Assembly (NCBI GenBank): GCA_013297925.1
Contig: JAAFJC010000023.1
Location: 1 to 45,733, forward strand
Direction: 5' to 3'
Origin: Comamonadaceae bacterium
GTDB lineage: Bacteria > Pseudomonadota > Gammaproteobacteria > Burkholderiales > Burkholderiaceae_C
Length of the DNA stretch: 45,733 nt
Shown here piece by piece: positions 9,001-16,495 of this stretch (the stretch's first letter is position 1; every line of letters begins with the position of its first letter). The notes under the pieces were generated by a model that made no database searches, was not told where the DNA came from, and saw only the letters and a list, made by a program, of their open reading frames with translations. Both the position numbers and the translations under genes were made by a program.

Positions 9001-9735
9001 ATGAACGAACCCATGCGCCTTGCCAAGCGCTTGGCAGAACTGATCAACTGCTCGCGCAGCCAAGCCGAGCAATACATTGAAGGCGGTTGGGTGCGTGTGA
9101 ATGGTGTGATCCAAGAAAGCCCACAGCATCGCGTGACGAACGAGCGCATCGAGCTCGATGCAAACGCCACGCTGCTGGAGAGTGTGCCGATGACGATTCT
9201 TATGCACAAGCCGCCGGGCTACGCATGGGATGAAGGGCAGAAGAGTGCCAGCAGCTTGCTTGAAGCGACAAACCGTAGCAAAGCTGATGCATCCGGCGTG
9301 CGTTTGCTCAAGCGCCATTTGAAAGGCCAAGCCTGCGTCACGCCACTGGAGAGCGGCGCCAGTGGCCTGCTCGTCTTCAGCCAAGATTTCAAAGTTCAGC
9401 GCAAGCTCTGGGACGATGCGAATTTTGTGGAGAACGAAACAATTGTGGATGTGAAAGGCTCTGTAAGTGAAGAGATGCTGCAAGCGCTCAACCGCCCCTT
9501 TATGCGGCGAGATCGTTTGGTGCTTCATGCCAAAGTGGCACTGAGCAAGAGCAACGAGCAAAGCACGGGCTTGCGCTTTGCAGCCAAAGGCGCGGAGCCT
9601 GGGCGCATCGCTGTCCTGTGTGAGCATCACGGCTTAGAAGTGATTGGCATGAAGCGCATCCGCGTGGGGCGTGTGCCATTGGCCGACTTACCGGTTGGGC
9701 AATGGCGGTTTTTACAAGCTCACGAACGCTTCTAA
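9001..9735 (+). CDS. S4-domain pseudouridine synthase homologue (RsuA/RluB/RluF family), catalytic Asp replaced
   Basis: The protein of about 244 residues has an N-terminal S4 RNA-binding domain (residues 4-50, MRLAKRLAELINCSRSQAEQ). A pseudouridine synthase-like core follows. In the family motif GRLD-x-x-T/S-x-GLLL the aspartate is the catalytic nucleophile; here the aligned stretch reads TPLESGASGLL, with Glu at about residue 117 and Ala for Thr/Ser. It may therefore bind RNA without making pseudouridine. The ATG at 9001 is used because upstream in-frame codons give an unconserved tail and the promoter lies there. It sits head-to-head with nirB and 45 bp before the kinase-phosphatase gene. 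Confidence 0.8.
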   Translation: MNEPMRLAKRLAELINCSRSQAEQYIEGGWVRVNGVIQESPQHRVTNERIELDANATLLESVPMTILMHKPPGYAWDEGQKSASSLLEATNRSKADASGVRLLKRHLKGQACVTPLESGASGLLVFSQDFKVQRKLWDDANFVENETIVDVKGSVSEEMLQALNRPFMRRDRLVLHAKVALSKSNEQSTGLRFAAKGAEPGRIAVLCEHHGLEVIGMKRIRVGRVPLADLPVGQWRFLQAHERF

Positions 9736-9753
9736 AGCCAACGCCACAAAACG

Positions 9754-9770
9754 GGGCACAGAGATTGCTT
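9754..9770 (+). promoter_or_regulatory. Sigma-54 promoter of the phosphatase-kinase gene
   Basis: GGGCACAGAGATTGCT has GG and GC separated by exactly 10 bp and matches TGGCAC-N5-TTGCW except the first base. The predicted start is about 9780, one base before the ATG, so the message may be leaderless. Confidence 0.65.
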
Positions 9771-9780
9771 AAACTGGTGC

Positions 9781-11532
9781 ATGGCCTTCGATATTGATAT
9801 TGGTTTTACTTCGCTCACTGGCAACAAAGGAGTGAACGAAGATTTTTGCGCGGCCATGCTGCCTGAGCCGGGGCGCGAGGGCTTTGGGGCGATTTGTGCC
9901 ATTGCTGATGGTGTGAGCACGGGGGGCAAAGGCAAAGAGGCCGCGCAAACCACGGTGATGAGCTTGGTGCAAGATTACTTCGGCACGCAAGAGACGTGGG
10001 ACACCACGGTGGCACTTGATCGCGTGATCTCGGCACACAACAACTGGCTCGCCGGTGTGAATCGCCGCCGCGCCGCCAGCGATGAATGCGGCCTCACGAC
10101 GCTTACTGCTCTCGTGATGCGTGGACAGACCTACACGCTTGCGCACGTAGGCGATACACGCGCCTACCTCCTGCGTGCTGGCCAGCTGGAGCAACTCACG
10201 ACGGATCATTGTAATCCGCATCCAGATTTCAAGCATCAGCTGATACGCGCCGTGGGAGCAGATGAGCGCCTGATCGTGGATTACAGCCAAGGCGATTTGC
10301 AAATTGGCGATGTGTTTATCTTGCTGACAGATGGCGTACACGGCAGCATTCCCGAGCGGCGTTTGCGCCAATTCGCCAATCTTGGTGATGCATTGCAGAT
10401 ATCGCAGGCGCTGGCAGAATCCGCGCTTGATCTAGGTAGCCAAGACAATGCCAGCGCCATCGTGGTGCGCGTTCTGGGTTTGCAGGAATCGCATCTTCGC
10501 GATGAAGAGTTCACCGCACATCATTTGCCTATTCCGTCCAAGCTAAAAATTGGGGATGAGATCGATGGATTGATCGTCACGTCGATCGTGGCCGATAGCG
10601 GCGTGAATTTGCTCTATCAAGTGCGCGATCCTCAAACGCAAAAGCTCTACGCCTTGAAAACTCTTCATCCGAGCCGAGAAAGAGACAACGAGGAGCGCGC
10701 TATGCTGGCGCATGAAGCTTGGTTGGCCAAGCGTATGCAAACCTCTCGTGCTGCAGATCATTTGGTGCATTTGTATTCATTGCTTCTGTTGCCTACAGGG
10801 AAAATCAGCCAAAGCTTCTATTTGCTCTATGACTGGCACGCGGGGCAAACCTTGCAGCAAGCCTTGCAAGAGCGTGGAAAGCTTGAGGTGCAGGAAGCCG
10901 TGCAAGCAGCGATGGCCGCACTCAAAGCCTTAGGCGCGATGCATCGACAAGGTGTGATTCATCGTGATATCAAGCCTTCAAACTTGCATCTGGGTGAGGG
11001 CGGCGTGCTGCGCGTGCTCGATCTGGGCGTGGCACTCAGTGGCCATGAGCCAGAGAGCCTTCGCAGCTTGCATGCCGGCACACCCAGCTATATCAATCCT
11101 GAGCAATTTGGTTATGCCGGCAATGGCGAAGGCCAAGATCAAGCAGCGGATGAAAGCAGTGATTTATATGCACTGGGCGTGACCCTCTATCAACTTCTCA
11201 CTGGTAAGCTGCCTTACGGTGAGGTGCTGCCCTATCAGACTGGGCGGTATTTCCGCGACCCTACGCCCCCCAGCCGCATCCAGCCTGAAGTGCCCGTGTG
11301 GCTGGATCACATCGTGCTGAAAGCCGTGGCGCGCGATCACAAACAGCGTTTTGAAACAGCAGAGGAATTCTTGTTGGCTTTGGAGCGCGGCGCTTCGCGC
11401 CCGATTCATGCGCCAATGCCCACGCCTTTGCTGCAGCGTGATCCAGCGAGTCTTTGGAAAGTGTCGTTTGCGGTGAGCTTGCTGTTCAATATTTTGCTGA
11501 TCATTTGGCTTTTGTTTTTACCAAAGTCTTGA
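9781..11532 (+). CDS. PP2C-type protein phosphatase fused to a Ser/Thr protein kinase, C-terminal membrane anchor
   Basis: The 583-residue protein has a PP2C domain at about 1-235, with metal and phosphate motifs NED, ADGVSTG, GDTRAYLLR, LTDGVHG and DNASAIVV. A eukaryotic-like kinase domain spans about 260-525, with YALKTL for the ATP lysine and HRDIKPSN for the catalytic loop. VLDLGVAL stands where DFG is usual, and the glycine-rich loop (VADSGVNLLYQ) is poorly conserved. A single transmembrane helix is at about 558-580. Similar fusions accompany nitrate transporter genes in other proteobacteria (recollection), and the sigma-54 promoter and neighbours fit control of nitrate uptake or assimilation. 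The substrate is unknown. No ribosome site precedes the ATG. Confidence 0.88.
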   Translation: MAFDIDIGFTSLTGNKGVNEDFCAAMLPEPGREGFGAICAIADGVSTGGKGKEAAQTTVMSLVQDYFGTQETWDTTVALDRVISAHNNWLAGVNRRRAASDECGLTTLTALVMRGQTYTLAHVGDTRAYLLRAGQLEQLTTDHCNPHPDFKHQLIRAVGADERLIVDYSQGDLQIGDVFILLTDGVHGSIPERRLRQFANLGDALQISQALAESALDLGSQDNASAIVVRVLGLQESHLRDEEFTAHHLPIPSKLKIGDEIDGLIVTSIVADSGVNLLYQVRDPQTQKLYALKTLHPSRERDNEERAMLAHEAWLAKRMQTSRAADHLVHLYSLLLLPTGKISQSFYLLYDWHAGQTLQQALQERGKLEVQEAVQAAMAALKALGAMHRQGVIHRDIKPSNLHLGEGGVLRVLDLGVALSGHEPESLRSLHAGTPSYINPEQFGYAGNGEGQDQAADESSDLYALGVTLYQLLTGKLPYGEVLPYQTGRYFRDPTPPSRIQPEVPVWLDHIVLKAVARDHKQRFETAEEFLLALERGASRPIHAPMPTPLLQRDPASLWKVSFAVSLLFNILLIIWLLFLPKS

Positions 11533-11536
11533 AGCT

Positions 11537-11854
11537 CTATCTCAAGCGCCCAATGTACTGCTGCTCTACAGCAGGTGTAGGTGATACAACTCTGGCGGGC
11601 TCTGCTACGGCGTGCTGTGGTGAAGATTCAGCTGCCGATTCTTTGATGGCGCCGATTTGCGCCATGGCAGAAGTCACTAAAGTTTGCCAAGCTTCATTGC
11701 CCACGCGATCGGCATGCAAGGCCAATTGAATCAGCGTTTCTCGGGCATATTCTTGATCTTTTGTGAAACGACTCAAATCAAAACCATGGCCTGCTTTGCT
11801 AGAGACCATGAAGAGTTGTGACACCAGATGCATCTGTTTTTGATCAAGTTTCAT
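11537..11854 (-). CDS. Small conserved-looking protein of unknown function in the nitrate cluster
   Basis: The 105-residue product starts MKLDQKQMHLVSQLF and is soluble and largely helical in its first 75 residues. The tail is proline/alanine-rich and probably disordered (PARVVSPTPAV). I do not recognise a family. The ATG at 11854 lies 17 bp after the transporter stop on the same strand, so it is very likely co-transcribed with it. It converges with the kinase gene, whose stop is 4 bp away. A tie to nitrate uptake is suggested only by position. Confidence 0.7.
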   Translation of the reverse strand: MKLDQKQMHLVSQLFMVSSKAGHGFDLSRFTKDQEYARETLIQLALHADRVGNEAWQTLVTSAMAQIGAIKESAAESSPQHAVAEPARVVSPTPAVEQQYIGRLR

Positions 11855-11871
11855 ACTGCTACACCTACGCT

Positions 11872-13083
11872 TTAAGCCGTGCGAGCACGGCCACCCTTCT
11901 CTGCCCAAGTACGCGTCCAGCGGATTTGCATCACGCGCAGCATCACGAGCATGGCTAGCGCCATAGCAGCGAATGCGGCAAAGCCCCAGAAATATGTACC
12001 TAGGTATTGCTTAGACATACCCATGGCATTGGGTATGAAGCCGCCGCCCAATGCGCCAATTTCACCAATCATGCTGCCTGCCACCGCCGTGGCCAGCGGC
12101 CAGCGCAGCGGCACGAGCTGAAACAATGCGCCATTGCCTGCGCCAAACGCCGCAAAGCAAAGCATAAAGAGCAGAGTGGTGGCTACCAAGGAGCCGCCTG
12201 CCAAGCCGCAAAGCACCAAGCACACGGCGACGACCACGAGCACGGCTGAGAGCGTGTTGATACCGCCAATGCGATCACTCACATATCCGCCCACCACGCG
12301 CACTGCCGAGCCCATGAGTGCAGCAAGCATGGTGAGTTGCCCGGCTTCCACCTTGGTCACTTTGAATTGATCATAGAAGTATGTGGGCAAAAAGCTCGCT
12401 AAGCCGATGAAACCGCCAAAAGTGACAACATAGATCAAACTAAAAGCCCAGCCATCTTTTTCAAACAAGCAGGCAATATGCTGGCGAAAGCTTTGGCGCT
12501 CAATATCGGGCGGCTCTTTGGCCAAGAAAATCATCACCAAGAAGGGGGCGAGCATACATATCGCTGCCAGGCCATAGACCGCTTGCCAGCCAAATTTCAT
12601 GGCCAAAGGAGGCGCAAAAAGCACAGCCAACACCGTCCCCGAATTGCCCGCGCCAGCAATGCCCATGGCCAGCCCTTTGTAGCGTGGGGGATACCAGCCG
12701 GAGCCTAAGCTGAGCGCCACGCCAAAGCTTGCGCCAGCAATGCCGAGCAGCACGCCCATGGCTAGCACGTGGTCGTAGCTACTGATGAAGAAATAACCGC
12801 CAATGAGCGCCATCATGATGAGGCTCATTTCTACCAAGGCCGCATTCTTGCGCCCGATGTATTGCGCGAGCACGCCGAGAGGAAAGCGCATCAAAGCACC
12901 GGCCAGAATCGGCACAGAAATCATGAAGCCTTTTTGCGCAGGTGTGAGATTGAAGGTCTCTGAAATGAAGGGTGCCATCGCACCGTTTAAGACCCATACC
13001 GCAAAGCAGAAATCAAAATAAAAGAATGCGGCAAAGAGAGTAGGCGTGTGCCCACTCTTGAGGAACGATTTGAAATCTGACAT
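11872..13083 (-). CDS. MFS nitrate/nitrite transporter (NNP family, NarK/NasA-type)
   Basis: The 403-residue inner-membrane carrier is predicted to have 12 helices. It carries the NNP nitrate signatures GIAGAGNSGTVLAVLFAPP in helix 5 and AFGAGNGALFQLVPLRW in helix 11, plus the conserved N-terminal RFPLGVLAQYIGRK. It is expected to bring nitrate, and perhaps export or import nitrite, for assimilation. The ATG at 13083 follows CGGGAAG. A sigma-54 promoter lies about 35 bp upstream, giving it its own transcript separate from nrtABD. Having both this carrier and an ABC importer suggests different affinity ranges. Confidence 0.93.
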   Translation of the reverse strand: MSDFKSFLKSGHTPTLFAAFFYFDFCFAVWVLNGAMAPFISETFNLTPAQKGFMISVPILAGALMRFPLGVLAQYIGRKNAALVEMSLIMMALIGGYFFISSYDHVLAMGVLLGIAGASFGVALSLGSGWYPPRYKGLAMGIAGAGNSGTVLAVLFAPPLAMKFGWQAVYGLAAICMLAPFLVMIFLAKEPPDIERQSFRQHIACLFEKDGWAFSLIYVVTFGGFIGLASFLPTYFYDQFKVTKVEAGQLTMLAALMGSAVRVVGGYVSDRIGGINTLSAVLVVVAVCLVLCGLAGGSLVATTLLFMLCFAAFGAGNGALFQLVPLRWPLATAVAGSMIGEIGALGGGFIPNAMGMSKQYLGTYFWGFAAFAAMALAMLVMLRVMQIRWTRTWAEKGGRARTA

Positions 13084-13117
13084 GGCTTCCCGAGTTATGT
13101 TGAATTTACCTACTCAG

Positions 13118-13134
13118 TGCGAAAAGCGTGCCAG
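13118..13134 (-). promoter_or_regulatory. Sigma-54 promoter of the MFS nitrate transporter
   Basis: Minus-strand CTGGCACGCTTTTCGCA matches TGGCACG-N4-TTGC with one change (TCGC) and exact -24/-12 spacing. It is almost identical to the nrtA promoter at 16450-16466. A GTGCGCAC palindrome lies just upstream. Confidence 0.8.
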
Positions 13135-13205
13135 CCTGCTCCTTCTTTGTGCGCACCAAAAAGGCTCTCAAGCCGCTTTGTTGCTATCGCATATGTCAAT
13201 GGCGC

Positions 13206-13237
13206 TTTAAGAAGGTGCGTTTGCGCACCTTCTTAAA
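13206..13237. terminator. Strong hairpin after nrtD
   Basis: Perfect 14-bp arms TTTAAGAAGGTGCG and CGCACCTTCTTAAA with loop TTTG lie 13 bp after the nrtD stop and upstream of the transporter promoter. The T residues are within the arm rather than a separate tract, so termination of nrtABD is probable but not textbook. Confidence 0.7.
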
Positions 13238-13250
13238 TCATGCAAACGTT

Positions 13251-14069
13251 TTAAGCGGCCAGTTTCTCAACATGAGACTGTCGGTTGTAGAGAAAGTCGA
13301 GCACGGTGCGGCGATACTGCACGTAATCGGTGTTTTGCGCGAGCTCTACGCGATTGCGTGGGCGAGGAAGGTCAACTGGCAAGATATCGCCGATGGTGGC
13401 CGCTGGCCCATTGGTCATCATCACGATGCGATCAGAGAGCAATACGGCCTCATCCACATCGTGCGTGACCATCACCACGGTGCTGTGCGTTTTCTGCACG
13501 ATTTCCAGCAACTCATCTTGCAGCTTGGCGCGGGTGAGCGCATCCAATGCACCAAATGGCTCATCCATCAACAGTACTTGTGGCTCCATCGAGAGCGCGC
13601 GAGCAATGCCCACACGCTGCTTCATGCCACCAGAGATCTCGCCTGGGCGTTTGGAGAGGGCATGCGTGAGACCGACCATTTCCAAGGCGGCTTCAGTGCG
13701 TTTTTTGAGCTGCGCTTTGCTCTCGCCTTGGCGATTCGTCGTGGTGCTGCCGAAGACTCGCTCTACAGCGAGATAGACGTTTTCATAACAGGTGAGCCAC
13801 GGTAGCAATGAGTGATTTTGAAACACCATGCCGCGCTCGGGGCCGGGGCCTTTGATCTCTTTGTTGGCACACACCAAAGCGCCTTCGGTGGGGGTGGTCA
13901 GACCTGCAATCAGATTGAGCAGCGTCGATTTACCGCAGCCTGAATGCCCAATCAACGTGACGAACTCACCTTTGCTCACGCTGAGATTGATGTTTTTGAG
14001 TGCGGGGAACAAACCTTTGGTGGTTTTGAAAGTTTGAGCCACGCCGGTGATATCGATGTATTTTTCCAT
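13251..14069 (-). CDS. nrtD: Nitrate ABC transporter, ATP-binding subunit
   Basis: The 272-residue ATPase powers periplasmic-nitrate import. It has Walker A GHSGCGKST (about 45-53), Q-loop VFQNHSLLPW, signature SGGMKQRVGIARAL, Walker B VLLMDEPFGALD and the switch His in VTHDVDEA. It is NrtD-like because it lacks the C-terminal NrtA-like extension of NrtC. The ATG at 14069 is chosen; the longer reading overlaps nrtB in another frame. The start lies 11 bp after the nrtB stop. Taurine/sulfonate ATPases (SsuB/TauB) are close relatives, but the neighbours point to nitrate. Confidence 0.94.
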   Translation of the reverse strand: MEKYIDITGVAQTFKTTKGLFPALKNINLSVSKGEFVTLIGHSGCGKSTLLNLIAGLTTPTEGALVCANKEIKGPGPERGMVFQNHSLLPWLTCYENVYLAVERVFGSTTTNRQGESKAQLKKRTEAALEMVGLTHALSKRPGEISGGMKQRVGIARALSMEPQVLLMDEPFGALDALTRAKLQDELLEIVQKTHSTVVMVTHDVDEAVLLSDRIVMMTNGPAATIGDILPVDLPRPRNRVELAQNTDYVQYRRTVLDFLYNRQSHVEKLAA

Positions 14070-14080
14070 GATATTTCCCT

Positions 14081-15025
14081 TCAAGCCTTCACTTCTTCGT
14101 AGGTAAACGCACCTGCCAGCTTGATCAACGCAGCTTCCAAGATCAAACCAACGATGCCGATCACGAAGATGGCGATGATGATGTTTTTCACGTTGAGGTT
14201 GTTCCACTCATCCCAGACCCAGAAGCCGATACCCACGCCGCCGGTGAGCATTTCAGCCGCCACGATCACGAGCCATGCTGTGCCGACTGCCAAGCGCACA
14301 CCCGTGAGCATGTAGGGCAGCACAGCGGGGAACAAAATCTTCGTGATGATCTTCCACTCCGAGAGATTCAGCACACGAGCGACGTTCATATAGTCTTGCG
14401 GCACGCGCTGCACGCCCACAGCTGTGTTGATGATCATCGGCCAGATGGAGCAGATGAAAATCGTCCAGATCGCAGCGGGATGCGCGCCTTTGAAGACGAG
14501 CAAGCCAATCGGCAACCAAGCCAGTGGTGATACCGGGCGAAGCAGGCTGATCAGGGGGCCAAACATGCGGTTGAGGAAGGTGAAGCGCCCAATCATGAAG
14601 CCTAGTGGAATGCCCACGAGTGCGGCGAGGCCAAAGCCCACGCCAACCCGCTTCAATGAGCTCCAGATGTTCCAGCCGATGCCTTGATCATTGGGGCCAT
14701 TGCTGTAAAACGGTTTGGAGAAAATCTCCACCGCTTGCACGCCGGTATCCCAAGGCGTGGGAAACGTGCCCTTGCTGCCCATGGCGATGATCTGCCAGAT
14801 TCCCACGAGCAGTGCCATGCCCAAGATGGGTGGCACGACTTTGAGCCACAGGCTACGCCAGTCAAAAGGTAGTTTAGCAACCGATTTTTTGGTATCTTTT
14901 GAAGCTATTTCTCCCGTAGAACGTGCGGGATCAGCTATCGATTTTGTAGCAATTGAAGATAATGCTGCGCGTTTGAGTGGCGCGCTAGTATCTGGCAGGG
15001 GGGAGTGAAACACTGCTGCAACCAT
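14081..15025 (-). CDS. nrtB: Nitrate ABC transporter, permease subunit
   Basis: The protein of about 314 residues is an inner-membrane permease with about six helices and the EAA-type loop region around AARVLNLSEWKIITKILFPA. The ATG at 15025 follows GAAGGAG with 7-nt spacing and lies just after the nrtA stop; an upstream TTG at 15040 is less likely. The N-terminal tail before the first helix is long (about 55 residues), and residues 25-46 are encoded by a copy of the dispersed coding repeat described separately. That tail is likely cytoplasmic and not needed for transport. Confidence 0.93.
   Translation of the reverse strand: MVAAVFHSPLPDTSAPLKRAALSSIATKSIADPARSTGEIASKDTKKSVAKLPFDWRSLWLKVVPPILGMALLVGIWQIIAMGSKGTFPTPWDTGVQAVEIFSKPFYSNGPNDQGIGWNIWSSLKRVGVGFGLAALVGIPLGFMIGRFTFLNRMFGPLISLLRPVSPLAWLPIGLLVFKGAHPAAIWTIFICSIWPMIINTAVGVQRVPQDYMNVARVLNLSEWKIITKILFPAVLPYMLTGVRLAVGTAWLVIVAAEMLTGGVGIGFWVWDEWNNLNVKNIIIAIFVIGIVGLILEAALIKLAGAFTYEEVKA
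14891..14952 (-). repeat. Dispersed coding repeat, copy in nrtB
   Basis: The minus strand reads TTGCTACAAAATCGATAGCT followed by a spacer and AAATAGCTTCAAAAG. It matches the nadD, DUF934 and cysI copies in core positions. It encodes IATKSIADPARSTGEIASK in the same frame as the copies in nadD and DUF934. Confidence 0.7.
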
Positions 15026-15036
15026 GATGATCTCCT

Positions 15037-16281
15037 TCAAGCTTTGATTTTGAAGCTATCAGCGTATTTGGCGGGGTTGGTGCCATCCCAAGTCACGCCG
15101 TCAATCATCTTGCTGCTGCGCATGTCCGATTTCGGAATGCTCACTTTGGCAGCAGCAGCGGCCTGCTTGTAAATATCGGTGCGGTTCACGGCCTTGGCCA
15201 CTGCCAAGTAATCCGGATGATCTTTGAGCAAGCCCCAGCGCTTGTGTTGCGTGAGGAACCACATACCGTCAGAGTGATAGGGGTAGTTCACCATGCCATC
15301 GTTGAAGAATTTCATGTGATTTGGGTCATCCCAAGTTTTGCCCATACCGTTTTGATAGCGTCCCAAAATGCGCTGGTTGATCACATCCACGCTGGTGTTG
15401 ACGTAAGATTTATCAGCAATCGTCTCTGCCATCTTGTTTTTGTTTTGCAGGCCAGTATCGATCCATTTGCCGGCTTCGATGATTGCGGCAGTCACGGCGC
15501 GGCAGGTGTTGGGGTTTTTCTTGGCGAAATCAGCGGTCACGCCGAGCACCTTTTCGGGGTGATCTTTCCACACATCTTGCGTGGTGGCAGGTGAGACGCC
15601 AATGCCATCTGCAATTGCGCGATGATTCCAAGGCTCGCCCACGCAGAAGCCATCCATGTTGCCCACGCGCATGTTGGCCACCATCTGCGGTGGCGGCACG
15701 GTGATCACCTTGGCATCTTTGATGGGATCGATACCGCCAGAGGCCAGCCAGTAATACAGCCACATCGCGTGCGTGCCGGTGGGGAAGGTTTGCGCGAAGG
15801 TGTATTCGCGTTTCTCAGTTTGCATCAGCTTAGCCAAGCCCGCGAGATCTACGGCGCCCTTGTCAGCCAGCTTTTTAGACAGTGTGAAGCCCTGCCCATT
15901 GTGGTTCAGCGTCATCAACACGTTCATATCGCGCTTAGGGCCGCCAATACCCATCTGAATGCCATAGGCCATGCCGTAGAGCAAGTGGGTCATATCGTTT
16001 TCACCCGAAAGCAGCTTGTCGCGCACGCTGGCCCAGCTCGCTTCTTTGGATGGAATGATTTTCACGCCATACTTCTGATCGATACCGAGCACTGATGCCA
16101 TCACGATGCTTGCGCAGTCTGTGAGTGGAATGAAGCCAATCTTGACTTCCTTCTTCTCCGGCGCGTCTGAGCCCTGCGCATACACAGTAGCGCGCAGTGC
16201 AGGAGATAAGCCCACAGCTCCGACTGCACCAATTTGCAGCGCCTTGCGACGGCTGAGATGTTTTTTCAAAAGATCATTCAT
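15037..16281 (-). CDS. nrtA: Nitrate ABC transporter, periplasmic substrate-binding protein
   Basis: The 414-residue protein has a Tat-type signal (LSRRKALQIGAVGAV, residues 9-23, cleaved after VYAQG) and an NrtA/CmpA-family binding fold. Family blocks include VKIGFIPLTDCASIVMA, the MTLNHNGQG region and FCVGEPWNHRAI. It is exported and delivers nitrate to NrtB/NrtD. A cytoplasmic NasS sensor would be its close paralogue, but the export signal argues for transport. The ATG at 16281 matches the Tat start. Transcription appears to begin at a sigma-54 promoter and pass through an attenuator leader. Confidence 0.95.
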   Translation of the reverse strand: MNDLLKKHLSRRKALQIGAVGAVGLSPALRATVYAQGSDAPEKKEVKIGFIPLTDCASIVMASVLGIDQKYGVKIIPSKEASWASVRDKLLSGENDMTHLLYGMAYGIQMGIGGPKRDMNVLMTLNHNGQGFTLSKKLADKGAVDLAGLAKLMQTEKREYTFAQTFPTGTHAMWLYYWLASGGIDPIKDAKVITVPPPQMVANMRVGNMDGFCVGEPWNHRAIADGIGVSPATTQDVWKDHPEKVLGVTADFAKKNPNTCRAVTAAIIEAGKWIDTGLQNKNKMAETIADKSYVNTSVDVINQRILGRYQNGMGKTWDDPNHMKFFNDGMVNYPYHSDGMWFLTQHKRWGLLKDHPDYLAVAKAVNRTDIYKQAAAAAKVSIPKSDMRSSKMIDGVTWDGTNPAKYADSFKIKA

Positions 16282-16440
16282 AGCAACACTCCAACAAGAA
16301 ACGAGACAATAAAAAAGGCGCTCTTGCATGCAAGCCGCACCCAAATCGTGCGAAATGCATCAAGAACGCCATCGTTCTGGAAGATCCGTTGCGCTGCGCC
16401 GTTGCAGAGCGTGGAATCAGTTGGTCAGCTTTGACCTTGA
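16282..16440 (-). promoter_or_regulatory. ANTAR-type attenuator leader of nrtABD
   Basis: The predicted leader has a hairpin P1 (16391-16410, GCUCUGC-AACGGC-GCAGCGC) whose hexaloop AACGGC has A1 and G4, the ANTAR target consensus. Ten nucleotides later a second stem P2 (16361-16380, AGAACG-AUGG-CGUUCU) overlaps the 5' arm of a terminator, so P2 and the terminator exclude each other. NasT binding to P1/P2 would prevent termination and turn on nrtABD. P2's loop is a poorer consensus match. An earlier small stem GGUCA-AAGC-UGACC lies near the transcript start. Confidence 0.75.
16311..16370 (-). terminator. Leader terminator controlling nrtABD
   Basis: On the minus strand GGCG-U-UCUUG-A-UGCA pairs with UGCA-UG-CAAGA-G-CGCC, enclosing a small CGCAC/GUGCG hairpin, and is followed by six T. 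It is a rho-independent terminator 30 nt before the nrtA start. Its 5' arm is shared with the P2 antiterminator stem. Confidence 0.75.
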
Positions 16441-16449
16441 GGAGCAATA

Positions 16450-16466
16450 TGCGAGAAGCGTGCCAA
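16450..16466 (-). promoter_or_regulatory. Sigma-54 promoter of nrtA
   Basis: Minus-strand TTGGCACGCTTCTCGCA matches YTGGCACG-N4-TTGCW with one change and exact spacing. Just upstream (about 16474-16500) is a tandem pair GTTGTCAGCTGA / GTTGTCAGGCTGA, a possible activator site of unknown identity. Confidence 0.8.
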
Positions 16467-16495
16467 CTTCTCAGCCTGACAACTCAGCTGACAAC

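Noticed and set aside
13128-13805. Long plus-strand open frame over nrtD
   Set aside because: It is the antisense of nrtD, which has all ABC ATPase motifs; no ribosome site or family resemblance.
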